This document shows positions 34,387-41,898 of a DNA stretch of 64,000 bases, piece after piece. How positions within the stretch are numbered: the stretch's first letter is position 1; each line of letters begins with the position of its first letter. The stretch covers positions 38,798 through 102,797 of IMG/VR virus record IMGVR_UViG_3300049434_000028; one strand, given 5' to 3'. The notes beneath the pieces are model-generated. The model saw only the letters and a list, made by a program, of their open reading frames with translations, ran no database searches and was not told where the DNA came from. This DNA is from a virus. A program made the position numbers and the translations under genes.

Positions 34387-34619
34387 AAGACGTGCGGTGC
34401 TCCGGCTGCCGCAAGCGGATCGGGGTCGGTAACGGCTCATCCACGACCGGGAAGATCTGGTGCACGGATTTCGGCTGCACCGACCTGCCCCCGGCCATGT
34501 CGCACCAGGCGCGCGACGACTACATCCGGCTCGTGCACGCGGGCGGGGGCACGGTCGCCGAGCTAGCGGCCAGCTTCGGCCTCAGCAACGCGCGTGTGCA
34601 CCAGATCCTCGCCGCCTAG
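34383..34619 (+). CDS. Zinc-knuckle plus helix-turn-helix protein
   Basis: 78 residues. Cys residues in CSGC (6-9), CTDFGC near 28-33 could hold a zinc; the C-terminal GTVAELAASFGLSNARVHQI is a helix-turn-helix. It is coupled (ATGA) to the preceding gene and overlaps the convergent gene 34616-34876 by four bases. Probably a phage transcription regulator. Confidence 0.6.
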   Translation: MKDVRCSGCRKRIGVGNGSSTTGKIWCTDFGCTDLPPAMSHQARDDYIRLVHAGGGTVAELAASFGLSNARVHQILAA

Positions 34620-34876
34620 ACCGTGCGCTGGCTCAGTTCGCTGATGGCCTGAGCCAGCGCCGCTGCTTCGCGCTCTGCGTCGCCGAGCAGCGCCGCCATA
34701 CCCTCGCGCTGGCTGTCCAGCACGAGCTTTCCGATCTTCGACAGCGAGTTGTCGATCATCGTCACGAGCATGTCCGTCGACATCCCCTGCAGTCTGGCCA
34801 ACGCCTTGCCGTTGAGCGGCCCTCGCTCCGACGCAACACGCTGCGGGATGTCCTTGCGCGCCCAGCCCTGCTTCAC
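34616..34876 (-). CDS. Small helical protein
   Basis: 86 residues from a GTG overlapping the upstream stop (GTGA). Mostly helix: MLVTMIDNSLSKIGKLVLDS and AEREAAALAQAISELSQR. Convergent four-base overlap with the HTH gene. Unknown function. Confidence 0.55.
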   Translation of the reverse strand: MKQGWARKDIPQRVASERGPLNGKALARLQGMSTDMLVTMIDNSLSKIGKLVLDSQREGMAALLGDAEREAAALAQAISELSQRTV

Positions 34877-35244
34877 GAGGCCTCCTGCGGCCAATGGATG
34901 ATCGTCACTCCGTCAGGCAGCTCCGGCTGTGCCGGTGCGCGCCAATCACGCAGCTCCTCGGCCTCGGCCTTCATGTCGCGCGTGACCATCTCCAGCTCCT
35001 CACGCAGGCGGTCCACCTGGTCCTCCGCGCCCTCCCGTGACCACAGACCGACCAGGAGCGCCCAACGGGTGGGCCAGAGCCGGAACGAGCGCCCACGGCC
35101 CGTCCTGAAGGGCGCTTCGACCTCGTAGGCCAGAGCCGATTCCGTGATGAGGGGCATTCTGACGGTGCGTTCGTTTCTAGGGACACGCGGATAGCGCTGC
35201 ACGTACCAGTACAGCCGCCCCCAGTCGTGCGTCTCGACGGCCAT
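34873..35244 (-). CDS. Uncharacterised protein, aromatic N-terminus
   Basis: 123 residues, beginning MAVETHDWGRLYWYVQRYPR, with a basic middle (FRTGRGRSFRLWPTRWALLV) that may be membrane-associated, then a charged helix (QVDRLREELEMVTRDMKAEA). Coupled to the downstream gene. Not recognised. Confidence 0.55.
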   Translation of the reverse strand: MAVETHDWGRLYWYVQRYPRVPRNERTVRMPLITESALAYEVEAPFRTGRGRSFRLWPTRWALLVGLWSREGAEDQVDRLREELEMVTRDMKAEAEELRDWRAPAQPELPDGVTIIHWPQEAS

Positions 35245-35271
35245 AGAGCACTCCTAGTCCGTATCGGGGCC

Positions 35272-35889
35272 TTAGCTTCCTGCTACCCGCTCGTAGCGGA
35301 ACTCGCCCTTGATGTTCCGGTCGATGAACCTACCTGGGCTGCGCACCTGCTTGATGCGGTACCAGATCGAGCCAGGAACCGAGAAGTAGTCGTACGTTCC
35401 GCCATCCCTGTAGACGATCCTCAACACGCGCGTCTGGCGGTTGTAGGTCATCTCGCGCGTGCGCGGGCGAGGCGGGTTAATCGAGCGCGTCGGCGAGTAG
35501 TACTCCGTCGCCGTCGGGAGCTGCGCGGTCTGTTCCGTGTCGTCCTCGTCATCGCCCCAGAGCCCGAGCTGCACCATCTCCGGCTCGGAGATCCGCTCGA
35601 TGACGCCCTCGGCGAAGGCGTCCCCCGGAGATCCCTGACCGAAGTCGTCCTGGGTCGCCGGAGTCGAGTTCGTGTCAGTGAAGACGTCCTGCGCCAGCGG
35701 CGCGCGGCCGACGCGAGAACGGTCCGAGCGCGCCTGCTGAGCGGCATTGCGCCGTAGCTGCTCCTCGTACTGCTTCGCGAGCTTGTTGGCCAGGCGCTGG
35801 CCCTGCGTTGCGCCGCGGGATACCGAGCGGCTGGACTTGACCGACGGCGTCAGCGGCTTGCGCGGCCTACGCGGCTTGTTGACCGGCAA
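35272..35889 (-). CDS. KTSC-domain protein
   Basis: 205 residues from a TTG with AAGGAG six bases upstream. The N-terminal ~140 residues are basic then acidic and disordered. The C-terminal 60 (YNRQTRVLRIVYRDGGTYDY, then VPGSIWYRIKQVRSPGRFI) match the KTSC domain, a small RNA/DNA-associated fold found on phage and lysyl-tRNA-synthetase-linked proteins. A nucleic-acid-binding accessory role is likely. Confidence 0.65.
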   Translation of the reverse strand: MPVNKPRRPRKPLTPSVKSSRSVSRGATQGQRLANKLAKQYEEQLRRNAAQQARSDRSRVGRAPLAQDVFTDTNSTPATQDDFGQGSPGDAFAEGVIERISEPEMVQLGLWGDDEDDTEQTAQLPTATEYYSPTRSINPPRPRTREMTYNRQTRVLRIVYRDGGTYDYFSVPGSIWYRIKQVRSPGRFIDRNIKGEFRYERVAGS

Positions 35890-35916
35890 CGAGTGCTCCT
35901 TGAGCTACGCGTAGAA

Positions 35917-35960
35917 GGCCCGGACCCCAGCAGCATCGAGGCGAAGCTGGGATCCGGGCC
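35917..35960 (-). terminator. Strong 15-bp hairpin
   Basis: GGCCCGGACCCCAGC (35917-35931) pairs with GCTGGGATCCGGGCC (35946-35960) with a single A-C mismatch (G-U wobble on one strand) around a 14-base loop. It lies between 35989-36495 and the KTSC gene and has no U tract, like many actinobacterial terminators. Confidence 0.65.
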
Positions 35961-35988
35961 GTCACGCACCTGGTCCGAGTCTGGTGAA

Positions 35989-36495
35989 TCAGGCGGTCTT
36001 GGCGGCCGTCGCCGTCTTGGCCGGGGTCTTCGTGTCGTCGGCCTTCACCGCGGGGGTGTCGCCGGAGAGACGACTCTCGTCCTCGGCGCGCCGAGCCTCG
36101 GCCTCCTTGGCCGCCGCCTCGGCGTCGGAAACGAGCCGCTCGCTGATCGCCTGGCGCTGGTCCAGAATGAGCATCTCCGACGGCTCCGGCCCCTGCGGGT
36201 CGTCCTCGTCCTCAGTGACGAGGTACTCCGGGATCGCGACAGGCTGCATACCCGCACGGATCGCGATCTGCGGGTCGGGGAGCTGGTTCGGGTGGAACTT
36301 CTGGCCGGGCACGTCCTGGGGGAGTTCGAGCGACCGCGAACTCTGCACGGTCCAGCCGGTGGACGGGTCGCCCGCGTCGATGGCCCGCTGCGCGGTCACG
36401 ACATCCGCGTAGTCGGAGTAGCTCGTAGGGGGAACCGCGACGCCTGCCGTAGCAGCCGCCTCAGCATCGGTCGTGGAGGTTGCCTTGGTCGCCAT
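35989..36495 (-). CDS. Uncharacterised acidic/Ala-rich protein
   Basis: 168 residues with GGAAGGAAG upstream. The centre (TGWTVQSSRSLELPQDVPGQ) is probably folded; both ends are Ala/Thr/Lys/Asp-rich and disordered. It ends at a strong hairpin. It may be a virion or head-associated protein. Unrecognised. Confidence 0.55.
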   Translation of the reverse strand: MATKATSTTDAEAAATAGVAVPPTSYSDYADVVTAQRAIDAGDPSTGWTVQSSRSLELPQDVPGQKFHPNQLPDPQIAIRAGMQPVAIPEYLVTEDEDDPQGPEPSEMLILDQRQAISERLVSDAEAAAKEAEARRAEDESRLSGDTPAVKADDTKTPAKTATAAKTA

Positions 36496-36536
36496 TGCGA
36501 TCTTCCTTCCTGGGGATACTGCGAGTCCTGGGCAGA

Positions 36537-36824
36537 TTAGCCCTGCTCGATCTCATTCGTGCTGACAGCGTGCTCGGTGACGTCTACTACCTCGATCTCC
36601 ACGCGCGCACCGGGCCCGAACGACAGGAACGTCAGCACGTCGTCCCACAGCTCCTTGAGGTCGGCGTAGTCCTTCTCGCGCATCTTCGTGCCGTTGTGCA
36701 GGAACGTGACGCGGTTCGTCGTCTCGATCTCGCCCTGCGCCATCTGGCGCCCCTCGGCGAAGCCCTCCTGGAACGAGTCGAGCATGCTCGGCGTAGTGAC
36801 CGTTGCTGCAGTGCGTGGGTCCAT
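36537..36824 (-). CDS. Small uncharacterised protein
   Basis: 95 residues. Contains a SMLDSFQEGFAEGRQMAQGE helix and an acidic beta end (ARVEIEVVDVTEHAVSTNEI). Four bases separate it from the next gene's stop. Function unknown. Confidence 0.55.
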   Translation of the reverse strand: MDPRTAATVTTPSMLDSFQEGFAEGRQMAQGEIETTNRVTFLHNGTKMREKDYADLKELWDDVLTFLSFGPGARVEIEVVDVTEHAVSTNEIEQG

Positions 36825-36828
36825 GTGG

Positions 36829-37443
36829 TTATCCCGCTCTCACGTATGAACAGTTAAGCCGGAGACTGGCTCCGGTGTCGATTTCCGATCCGCTATGCGC
36901 ATCCAGGATGGTGACCTGGCCACCCGAGTTGATGGTGAAACAGCCGCTCGTGTACCTCGCGGTGTAGATCCCCCACGTAGCGAAGTTGGGGGCGCAGGCT
37001 ACCGGGAGAGTGATCACCAGCGTGTCACCGATATTGCCCGACGACCCCGCCGTGATCGTGCTTCCCGTGCGGTTGGTCATGAGTTCGACGAACACGAACT
37101 TACCCATGAAGATGCGGTAGCGGAACCACGTCGCGGACCAACCCGCGGCGTTGGCGAAGCCGCCGCCAACCCAACCGGTATCGGACGAGACCGTGGCGAG
37201 AGTCGGGCCGATGTTCAGCGCGTTCAACGCGGTGACCGACGCCTGCAACGAGCCCGTGGTGACGCCGATGGACGCCACGGCTGCGGACAACGCGCTGGCC
37301 GAGTTAGCCGCAGTGGCAGCATTGGTGGTAGTGATCGCGGCGGCCGTCGCCTCGGCCAAGGACTGGAGCTGGGCGGGACCGTTCGGTGCCTCGCTGGAGA
37401 GCGGGTACGGGAGGTTGTACGGCGCGCCGGTAGTGGCTGGCAT
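36829..37443 (-). CDS. Minor tail/fibre-type protein
   Basis: 204 residues. An Ala/Thr-rich helical N-terminus (residues 20-75) precedes a beta-sandwich tip: VSSDTGWVGGGFANAAGWSA, then KFVFVELMTNRTGSTITAGS. This is the small jelly-roll tail-fibre end seen in actinophages. It is encoded about 18 kb away from the main fibre block, so it may be an alternative adhesin. Confidence 0.6.
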   Translation of the reverse strand: MPATTGAPYNLPYPLSSEAPNGPAQLQSLAEATAAAITTTNAATAANSASALSAAVASIGVTTGSLQASVTALNALNIGPTLATVSSDTGWVGGGFANAAGWSATWFRYRIFMGKFVFVELMTNRTGSTITAGSSGNIGDTLVITLPVACAPNFATWGIYTARYTSGCFTINSGGQVTILDAHSGSEIDTGASLRLNCSYVRAG

Positions 37444-37460
37444 TCAGTTCCTCGCTTCAG

Positions 37461-37733
37461 TCATGACTCGTCGGCCCACAGCTTGTCGCCTAGAGCGGCC
37501 TCGACGGGGCAGAGATGCGCGCCCCAGTTCAACGAGTCGAGCTGCGCGGCGCAGAGCACGCAGACGAGCGCCACTACACAGCGCAGGTGCGCGTAGGGCT
37601 GCTGGACGGTCCAACCGGGCACCAACGACTCCTGCGTGACGTCGTTGGGCAGGTCGCGGTTGGACGGCAGATCGTTGGCGTACACGCCCTGCCGAGTCGC
37701 CAGCTCGTCCCAGGCGATAGGCGCGCGGCGCAC
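37461..37733 (-). CDS. Small protein with central hydrophobic segment
   Basis: 90 residues from GTG overlapping the upstream stop (TAGTG). CVVALVCVLCAAQLDSL (51-67) is hydrophobic and Cys-rich, either one membrane helix or a buried strand; the ends are hydrophilic. Unknown. Confidence 0.5.
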   Translation of the reverse strand: MRRAPIAWDELATRQGVYANDLPSNRDLPNDVTQESLVPGWTVQQPYAHLRCVVALVCVLCAAQLDSLNWGAHLCPVEAALGDKLWADES

Positions 37734-37945
37734 TAGCCCGCGTCGGCGGCGGGCTCGGGGGCCTTGGCCGGAGGAGCCTCGATGTTGTCCGGCTTGTGCG
37801 CGGCGCAGAACGAGACCTTGTTGGCCACCTTGCCATCGGTCGTCACGATCGCGGGCTCGCCGCAGTTGCTGCAGCGCTCGCCACTACCTTCCGGCTCGGG
37901 CGCGGGGGTGGTGGGCTCGGGCGCTGCATTGGTCCTGGCCGCCAT
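37733..37945 (-). CDS. Zinc-ribbon protein with Pro/Ala-rich ends
   Basis: 70 residues, GAGAGGAG before the ATG. CSNC (about 25-28) with a later Cys/His (FCAAH) suggests a treble-clef-like zinc site between disordered PEPTTPAPEPE and PPAKAPEPA tails. Function unknown. Confidence 0.6.
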   Translation of the reverse strand: MAARTNAAPEPTTPAPEPEGSGERCSNCGEPAIVTTDGKVANKVSFCAAHKPDNIEAPPAKAPEPAADAG

Positions 37946-38005
37946 GATCGGCTCCTCTCGTGGGGAGCCCAGTCTCCCGCACGGCTGGCTGCTCATGCGG
38001 GAGGG

Positions 38006-38227
38006 CTAGACCGGCGCGCGGGAGTCGATCCAGCTCTCCTGCTTGAAGACCACCGGATCGTCCGCGGTGGCCTCCTCCTCCAACCAGTTCTGCAGACAGA
38101 TCAGGTCGCAGAACCGGAGCATGGTCCAGGGCTCGTTCGGCGGGGAGAGCTGCACGCGCAGATGCGGAGCGCGCAGGATGCCGCCGGTCTGGCACGCGGC
38201 GCAGTCCTCCTGGTGATCGGCCGTCAC
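38006..38227 (-). CDS. Small Cys-rich protein
   Basis: 73 residues from GTG overlapping the upstream stop (GTGA). CAAC (9-12) and a FCDLIC segment (about 44-49) provide four Cys for a zinc site; the FCDLICLQNWL element resembles a FCS/MYM-type knuckle. Function unknown. Confidence 0.6.
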   Translation of the reverse strand: MTADHQEDCAACQTGGILRAPHLRVQLSPPNEPWTMLRFCDLICLQNWLEEEATADDPVVFKQESWIDSRAPV

Positions 38228-38496
38228 GCTGCCGAATGCAAGGCGCGAGAGCTGGTGATCGAGAACCCCTCGGCCGCGAGCTGCGCTGCACAGATGGGGC
38301 AGCTCTCGACGAAGTGGACGGCGTTCCCCAGCGTCTGAATCGCGTGCCCATGAAGGCACGAGCCCTGCACAACCTCAACGTCGTCCATGCCGTCCAGAAT
38401 AGCGCCCGCTGGGTAACTCGCAAATGGATTCGTGAGATTCATTGCGCCAGGGTAGAAGTACGGCCCCGCCGGGTAGCTCAGAGTTGCATCGCGCAT
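38224..38496 (-). CDS. Small Cys/His protein
   Basis: 90 residues. The N-terminal third has two YPAG motifs (LSYPAGPYF, FASYPAGAI). CLHGH and CPIC near residues 48-72 look like a zinc knuckle. A later ATG (MDDVEVV) is an alternative start because no good ribosome site precedes the first. Expressed from the promoter at 38557-38586. Confidence 0.5.
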   Translation of the reverse strand: MRDATLSYPAGPYFYPGAMNLTNPFASYPAGAILDGMDDVEVVQGSCLHGHAIQTLGNAVHFVESCPICAAQLAAEGFSITSSRALHSAA

Positions 38497-38556
38497 ACAC
38501 GGACCAGGTGAAACACGCGGGCGCAACGAGCCGCAGGAACGAGGCCGTACAGGCCG

Positions 38557-38586
38557 AGTCTCCTCTCTGGTAAGCCTTCGGGTCAA
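38557..38586 (-). promoter_or_regulatory. Sigma-70-like promoter, leftward
   Basis: On the minus strand TTGACC (38586-38581) is followed after 18 bases by GAGACT (38562-38557), the same -10 as the promoter at 34113. It lies in a 95-base gap and would drive the short-gene block ending at 35.9 kb or later. Confidence 0.55.
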
Positions 38587-38591
38587 GTTAC

Positions 38592-38843
38592 TCAGAGGGG
38601 GTCCTGGTGTGGCGAAGAATACTCGACAACCTCGATTACCACGCACTTCTTTCGTGCGTCCCAGCGCAGGACGTCGCCAGGGCAGGCGAGCTGCACGGGC
38701 TCGCCCGGCCGGTTGAACAGACAGCCGACGTCGGTGCCCTGCATGCCTGCGCCGACGCCGCGGTAACCGTACTTCCTCAGCCACGCCGTCGTGGCGCGAG
38801 GCGAACCGCCTAGGGAGATGCGGTGCCGATCCGCCTTGGCCAT
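38592..38843 (-). CDS. Small basic protein
   Basis: 83 residues, ATG overlapping the upstream stop (TGATG). MAKADRHRISLGGSPRATTA then WLRKYGYRGVG; one Cys pair (CLF, CPGD) is spaced widely. May be nucleic-acid-binding. Not recognised. Confidence 0.5.
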   Translation of the reverse strand: MAKADRHRISLGGSPRATTAWLRKYGYRGVGAGMQGTDVGCLFNRPGEPVQLACPGDVLRWDARKKCVVIEVVEYSSPHQDPL

Positions 38844-39100
38844 CAGTACCCCCGGACGGTGTAGGTCTGGATCGCATGCCACGGGATGAGTACCGACAGG
38901 CCGCCATGGTTGACCCGGACGGCGAACGGCACGTTCCGGCCGCCAAGGAACACCTCCTCCAGTTCGCCGTGCCGGTCACCCCCACCCACGAGGTCGACGA
39001 ACACGTACTCCCCCTTCTTCCCGAACACGCGTGCAATGTCCTCTTCCAACCGGCTAGAACCAGTTGGCGCGACGTTGACGACGAGACCCTCATCTGTCAT
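38843..39100 (-). CDS. Small uncharacterised protein
   Basis: 85 residues; GGAG five bases before this ATG decides against an in-frame ATG four codons upstream. Beta-rich C-terminus (VPFAVRVNHGGLSVLIPWHA). Divergent from the rightward gene at 39137 across 36 bases. Unknown. Confidence 0.55.
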   Translation of the reverse strand: MTDEGLVVNVAPTGSSRLEEDIARVFGKKGEYVFVDLVGGGDRHGELEEVFLGGRNVPFAVRVNHGGLSVLIPWHAIQTYTVRGY

Positions 39101-39129
39101 TGCTTGCTCCATTCATCAGTCGTTACGCT
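39100..39129 (+). promoter_or_regulatory. Promoter placing the start codon at or near +1
   Basis: TTGCTT (39100-39105), 18-base spacer, TACGCT (39124-39129). The ATG at 39137 is only seven bases after the -10, so the transcript would be leaderless, a common actinobacterial mode. No ribosome site exists. The first bases of the protein gene echo the promoter-like sequence at 7487. Confidence 0.55.
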
Positions 39130-39136
39130 GCAGGGC

Positions 39137-39490
39137 ATGACCTGGTTCGGGAACCCATGGCCGATGTCCGAGTACCGCGCACCCGTGTGCGAGGAGGACA
39201 GCGAGCATGTCGAGACGCCAGTAGGCCTGCCGTGCGTGGAGTGCGACGAGCCCATCGCCGAAGGCGAAGACGGGGTCATGGTCGGTGTCGTGCACCTAGG
39301 TCCGCGTAAGTCCCACCACACGTTCCTCGGCGCGATCCACAAGGAGTGCATGCTTCTCGCGAGCGTGGGCCCGCTGGCGCACCTTGACAAGAAGTGCTGC
39401 TGCTACGGCGGGGACGGCCACGACTCCGGAATGACGATGCGTCAGGAATCACTAGCGGTCTACCGCCGGATCCACGCCTGCCTATCCTGA
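39137..39490 (+). CDS. Cys-rich rightward protein
   Basis: 117 residues, leaderless start. Cys residues at CVECDEP (about 34-38) and CCCYGG (about 88-92), with His residues, suggest one or two zinc sites. Isolated between leftward genes and overlapping the convergent gene 39482 by nine bases. Function unknown. Confidence 0.6.
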   Translation: MTWFGNPWPMSEYRAPVCEEDSEHVETPVGLPCVECDEPIAEGEDGVMVGVVHLGPRKSHHTFLGAIHKECMLLASVGPLAHLDKKCCCYGGDGHDSGMTMRQESLAVYRRIHACLS

Positions 39491-39763
39491 CGTCTCCCGT
39501 CCTTCCATCCGCGCGATCTTGCGATCCAGGTACCACCGCGCCTTCTTCAAGTCCTGCAGCGGGGTTCCCTTCTTCTTGTATCGCGCGATGTACTTGACGC
39601 AGTTGCCCAAGTGAAAGCCGAGTTCCCAGGCCTCGATCACCTTGATCGGCTCGTAATGATCGCCCCGCGCGTAGTGCGGCGGATGGTTGACCATGTCCGG
39701 CCCCGAGTCATCCCCGCAGAGCCCAAGCTCGCCCACAGTCGTCTCTTTCTCGTACGCGTTCAC
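39482..39763 (-). CDS. DUF3310-family protein
   Basis: 93 residues from GTG overlapping the upstream stop (GTGA). NHPPHYARGDHYEPIKVIEA followed by GFHLGNCVKYIARYKKKG and KKARWYLD is the DUF3310 signature, a small helical domain widespread in phages and sometimes annotated as nucleotide-kinase-like without proof. Early-type accessory protein. Confidence 0.8.
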   Translation of the reverse strand: MNAYEKETTVGELGLCGDDSGPDMVNHPPHYARGDHYEPIKVIEAWELGFHLGNCVKYIARYKKKGTPLQDLKKARWYLDRKIARMEGRETSG

Positions 39764-40062
39764 GGCGTCTCCCAGACGTCGAAGGTGATCAGGTCCAGCA
39801 TCGCCGCCATCCGCAACGGCGTGATCTCGGGCATGTAGGCGTCGTAGTACCCACGACACACCGCGGGCGAGCGGGCATACGGCGTGTAGTCCAGGGTCTT
39901 GTGACACTGCAGCGCGGTGTCCCTCTTCCGGTTGGTCTCAACAAGATCGGCTAGACGCCCGTTCTGAAGATGCATCAGATTGCCAGCCCGGAACACGCAA
40001 GTGCTACAGCGTTCTGCCACGACGTGGATCCGGCCACCGTAGTACGGCCCCTGCTTCCTCAC
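39760..40062 (-). CDS. Four-Cys protein of an actinophage-type family
   Basis: 100 residues from GTG with GAGGA eight bases upstream. CSTCVFRAGNLMHL (about 19-32) and later Cys residues (QCHKT, VCRGYYDAY) are spaced as in a family I recall from actinophages, with an end TPLRMAAMLDLITF. The Cys/His set could bind zinc or an iron-sulphur cluster. Function unknown. Confidence 0.65.
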   Translation of the reverse strand: MRKQGPYYGGRIHVVAERCSTCVFRAGNLMHLQNGRLADLVETNRKRDTALQCHKTLDYTPYARSPAVCRGYYDAYMPEITPLRMAAMLDLITFDVWETP

Positions 40063-40063
40063 G

Positions 40064-40294
40064 TCAAAGTTCCTCGTACCGCGAAACGTTGCCGCGAGCG
40101 GCGTCGTAGAACCCTTGCTGGTAGCCCTCGCGCTCCGCGCCCGCGACACGATCCAGCCGAGTAGCCATCGACTCTGGCGACCAGTACTCGTTCTCGTTCA
40201 GCGCGCACCGAACGTTGCCTGGCTCGTGCTGGCCGCCGTAACCACAGGTGCAGCCGCACGTACATGTCTCGCAGTGCGGTCCGTGTTCAGCCAT
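40064..40294 (-). CDS. Cys-cluster small protein
   Basis: 76 residues; ATG overlaps the upstream stop (TGATG). CETCTCGCTCGYGG (8-21) packs five Cys in ten residues, a likely metal site, followed by a helical tail (AGAEREGYQQGFYDAARG). Unknown. Confidence 0.55.
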   Translation of the reverse strand: MAEHGPHCETCTCGCTCGYGGQHEPGNVRCALNENEYWSPESMATRLDRVAGAEREGYQQGFYDAARGNVSRYEEL

Positions 40295-40539
40295 CACTCC
40301 ACCCCGTATGGGTTATAGCCAATGGCGCCATCACGAAGCGCGGCGCGCTGGCCAGCCTGATAGGCCCGATATAGCTCGGTTCTCAACGCGGGAGTCGGCT
40401 CGCCGTTGAACGCCGCAACTATTCGTGCGGCCAGCTCGCGGCTGTCAACCATGCCCACGAGCACGTCGCCGTTGGATGGCTCCTCTGCGTGCTGGATGTA
40501 CAGCGTGCGCCCGACCTTTCGTCCCTGACGTAGCCTCAC
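40294..40539 (-). CDS. Small uncharacterised protein
   Basis: 81 residues from GTG. GDVLVGMVDSRELAARIVAA and a helical AYQAGQRAALRDG end suggest a small alpha/beta domain; the pattern resembles short phage proteins with a Rossmann-like half. Unknown. Confidence 0.5.
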   Translation of the reverse strand: MRLRQGRKVGRTLYIQHAEEPSNGDVLVGMVDSRELAARIVAAFNGEPTPALRTELYRAYQAGQRAALRDGAIGYNPYGVE

Positions 40540-40764
40540 TTAAGCACTCCCAGCCGGAGCACCGCACCACGTACAGATGTAGCTGTTCTCGTTCTGCTGG
40601 ACCATTACGAGTCTGCAGACATAACAAAACGGCCCCCCGTGAACGGGGTCGTTGCGGTGCTTTCCGCAGAGGGGTCGCTTACACAGACCCGTCTTCACAT
40701 CCGTCCGAGGATCGAACTCGTGCGTCGGCGCAGCGAGCGAGGTCACCGCTTGTGAGTCAGTCAC
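40540..40764 (-). CDS. THEF-type zinc mini-domain protein
   Basis: 74 residues from GTG, overlapping the upstream gene by eight bases. THEF (14-17), CKRPLCG (28-34) and DPVHG (39-43) make the recurrent mini-domain; a second pair of Cys pairs (CYVC, CTWC) forms another ribbon. See the finding on this family. Function unknown. Confidence 0.6.
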   Translation of the reverse strand: MTDSQAVTSLAAPTHEFDPRTDVKTGLCKRPLCGKHRNDPVHGGPFCYVCRLVMVQQNENSYICTWCGAPAGSA

Positions 40765-41113
40765 CGCAGGGCGTCCCGAACGCGCTGCTGCAGCCGTCGA
40801 CCTTGCCGCAGTACGGGCACCCGCTCGGGGGCGGCGACGTTACGGGCGCGTGGATCGGGTACGGTGCGGCACCTTCGCACTCGGTGCAGATAGCCGACGC
40901 GCCGAGCGCTGCAGCGGGTGGGATGCGCTGGAGCGTGTCCACGCGGAACCCACCTTGCATATGAACGAGCTTGCCACCATGCCCCAACCAGCAACCCTCG
41001 TGGTCTGGGTCAGCGCACCAGCCAGCGCCTCCGGCTACCCCCGTATCGCAGGGCCCTTGATGGGAAACACCGCGGGAGCACCCCTGTCCATGATGGGTCA
41101 CAGTGAAGTTCAT
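40757..41113 (-). CDS. Cys/His-rich protein
   Basis: 118 residues, ATG overlapping the upstream stop by two bases (TCATGA). Eleven Cys: CSRG, CDTG, CADPDHEGC, CTEC, CPYC, CSSA, CGD. The CTEC...CPYC order suggests two zinc ribbons. Encoded between two THEF genes. Unknown. Confidence 0.55.
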   Translation of the reverse strand: MNFTVTHHGQGCSRGVSHQGPCDTGVAGGAGWCADPDHEGCWLGHGGKLVHMQGGFRVDTLQRIPPAAALGASAICTECEGAAPYPIHAPVTSPPPSGCPYCGKVDGCSSAFGTPCGD

Positions 41114-41898
41114 GACGCACCGTCCTGCGTGTCGGCGGGCCGGTGGATCGGGTGATCGGCGGGTTTGCCGCACCGGACCATGGGCCGGATAAGCGCGCTG
41201 CAATATCCGTACGGATCATCGGCACGCCGGTCGAACTCGTGCGTCGGCGCAGCAGGCGCCGCGTGGATCGGGTCTTGCGGCATCTCGCCGCACGCTGCAC
41301 AGCGGGCGCCGATGATGGCCATGCCGGGGATCCCCGCCGCAACGAACTCGTGCGTTGGGGGCGTCCAGTCGGTCGTCCACGGCGGCGTCGGCGCAGCGGG
41401 CTCTACGGGTACGGCTTGTCCTGGGTCTCCCCGCAGATGCACGTCCGCCGCCACGTCAGGTACGTCTCGCACCCCCGGGCGTAGGTCACGATGTGCTCCC
41501 ACGGACCGCTCCAGTCGTTCCACTGATGCAGGTGCATCTGAGCCTCCGTCAGCAGCGGGCTCGGGCACGGCGGCGTCCAGGGCGGCGCGCACTCGGCGGA
41601 CGAACGCCACAAGCACGCGCCCCGGAAACTCGTTGTCCACGACGTCGCACAGCGCCCGGACGGCGGCCACCTGCGCCTCGGCCTTCTCGACCCGAAGAAC
41701 ACACGCGTCGAAGACCCGGTGCCCTATGTCGTCCACCTCGGCGGTCAGGCGCGCGGCCTCGGCCCGCGCCGCGTCGAGCAGTCGTAGTGCAGCCCGGAGG
41801 TAGGCGCGTTCCTCGGCCTTGCCTGCCCAGGCGTGATCGTTGTCGGCCTTCCATCGGAGATGCTCCTCATCCGTGTTCAAGCACGGCTGGTCCGTCAC
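41110..41898 (-). CDS. Helical protein fused in frame to two THEF zinc mini-domains
   Basis: 262 residues from GTG overlapping the upstream stop (GTGA). Residues 1-120 are helical and resemble the upstream gene product (both contain ARLTAE and RVRAAL). Residues about 121-180 look like out-of-frame filler over a nested gene at 41403-41537. Residues 185-260 hold two THEF units: THEFVAAG with CAACG and DPIH, then THEFDRRAD with a Cys pair and HPIH. Probably a fusion created by loss of a stop, or two genes read through. Confidence 0.5.
   Translation of the reverse strand: MTDQPCLNTDEEHLRWKADNDHAWAGKAEERAYLRAALRLLDAARAEAARLTAEVDDIGHRVFDACVLRVEKAEAQVAAVRALCDVVDNEFPGRVLVAFVRRVRAALDAAVPEPAADGGSDAPASVERLERSVGAHRDLRPGVRDVPDVAADVHLRGDPGQAVPVEPAAPTPPWTTDWTPPTHEFVAAGIPGMAIIGARCAACGEMPQDPIHAAPAAPTHEFDRRADDPYGYCSALIRPMVRCGKPADHPIHRPADTQDGAS
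41403..41537 (-). CDS. Nested 44-residue zinc-type protein
   Basis: ATG with ACGGAGG five bases upstream, in a different frame inside 41110-41898. The peptide starts MHLHQWNDWSGPWEHIV and ends with CETYLTWRRTCICGE, a His/Cys set typical of the small zinc proteins of this region. Its composition is far more protein-like than the enclosing frame here, so it is probably the real product of this stretch. Confidence 0.6.
   Translation of the reverse strand: MHLHQWNDWSGPWEHIVTYARGCETYLTWRRTCICGETQDKPYP

Noticed and set aside
38474-38490. tRNA-like GGGTAGCTCAG segment
   Set aside because: No acceptor stem or GGTTCGAATCC-type T arm follows; it encodes part of a protein. A similar GTAGCTCAG at 44880 also lacks the other arms.
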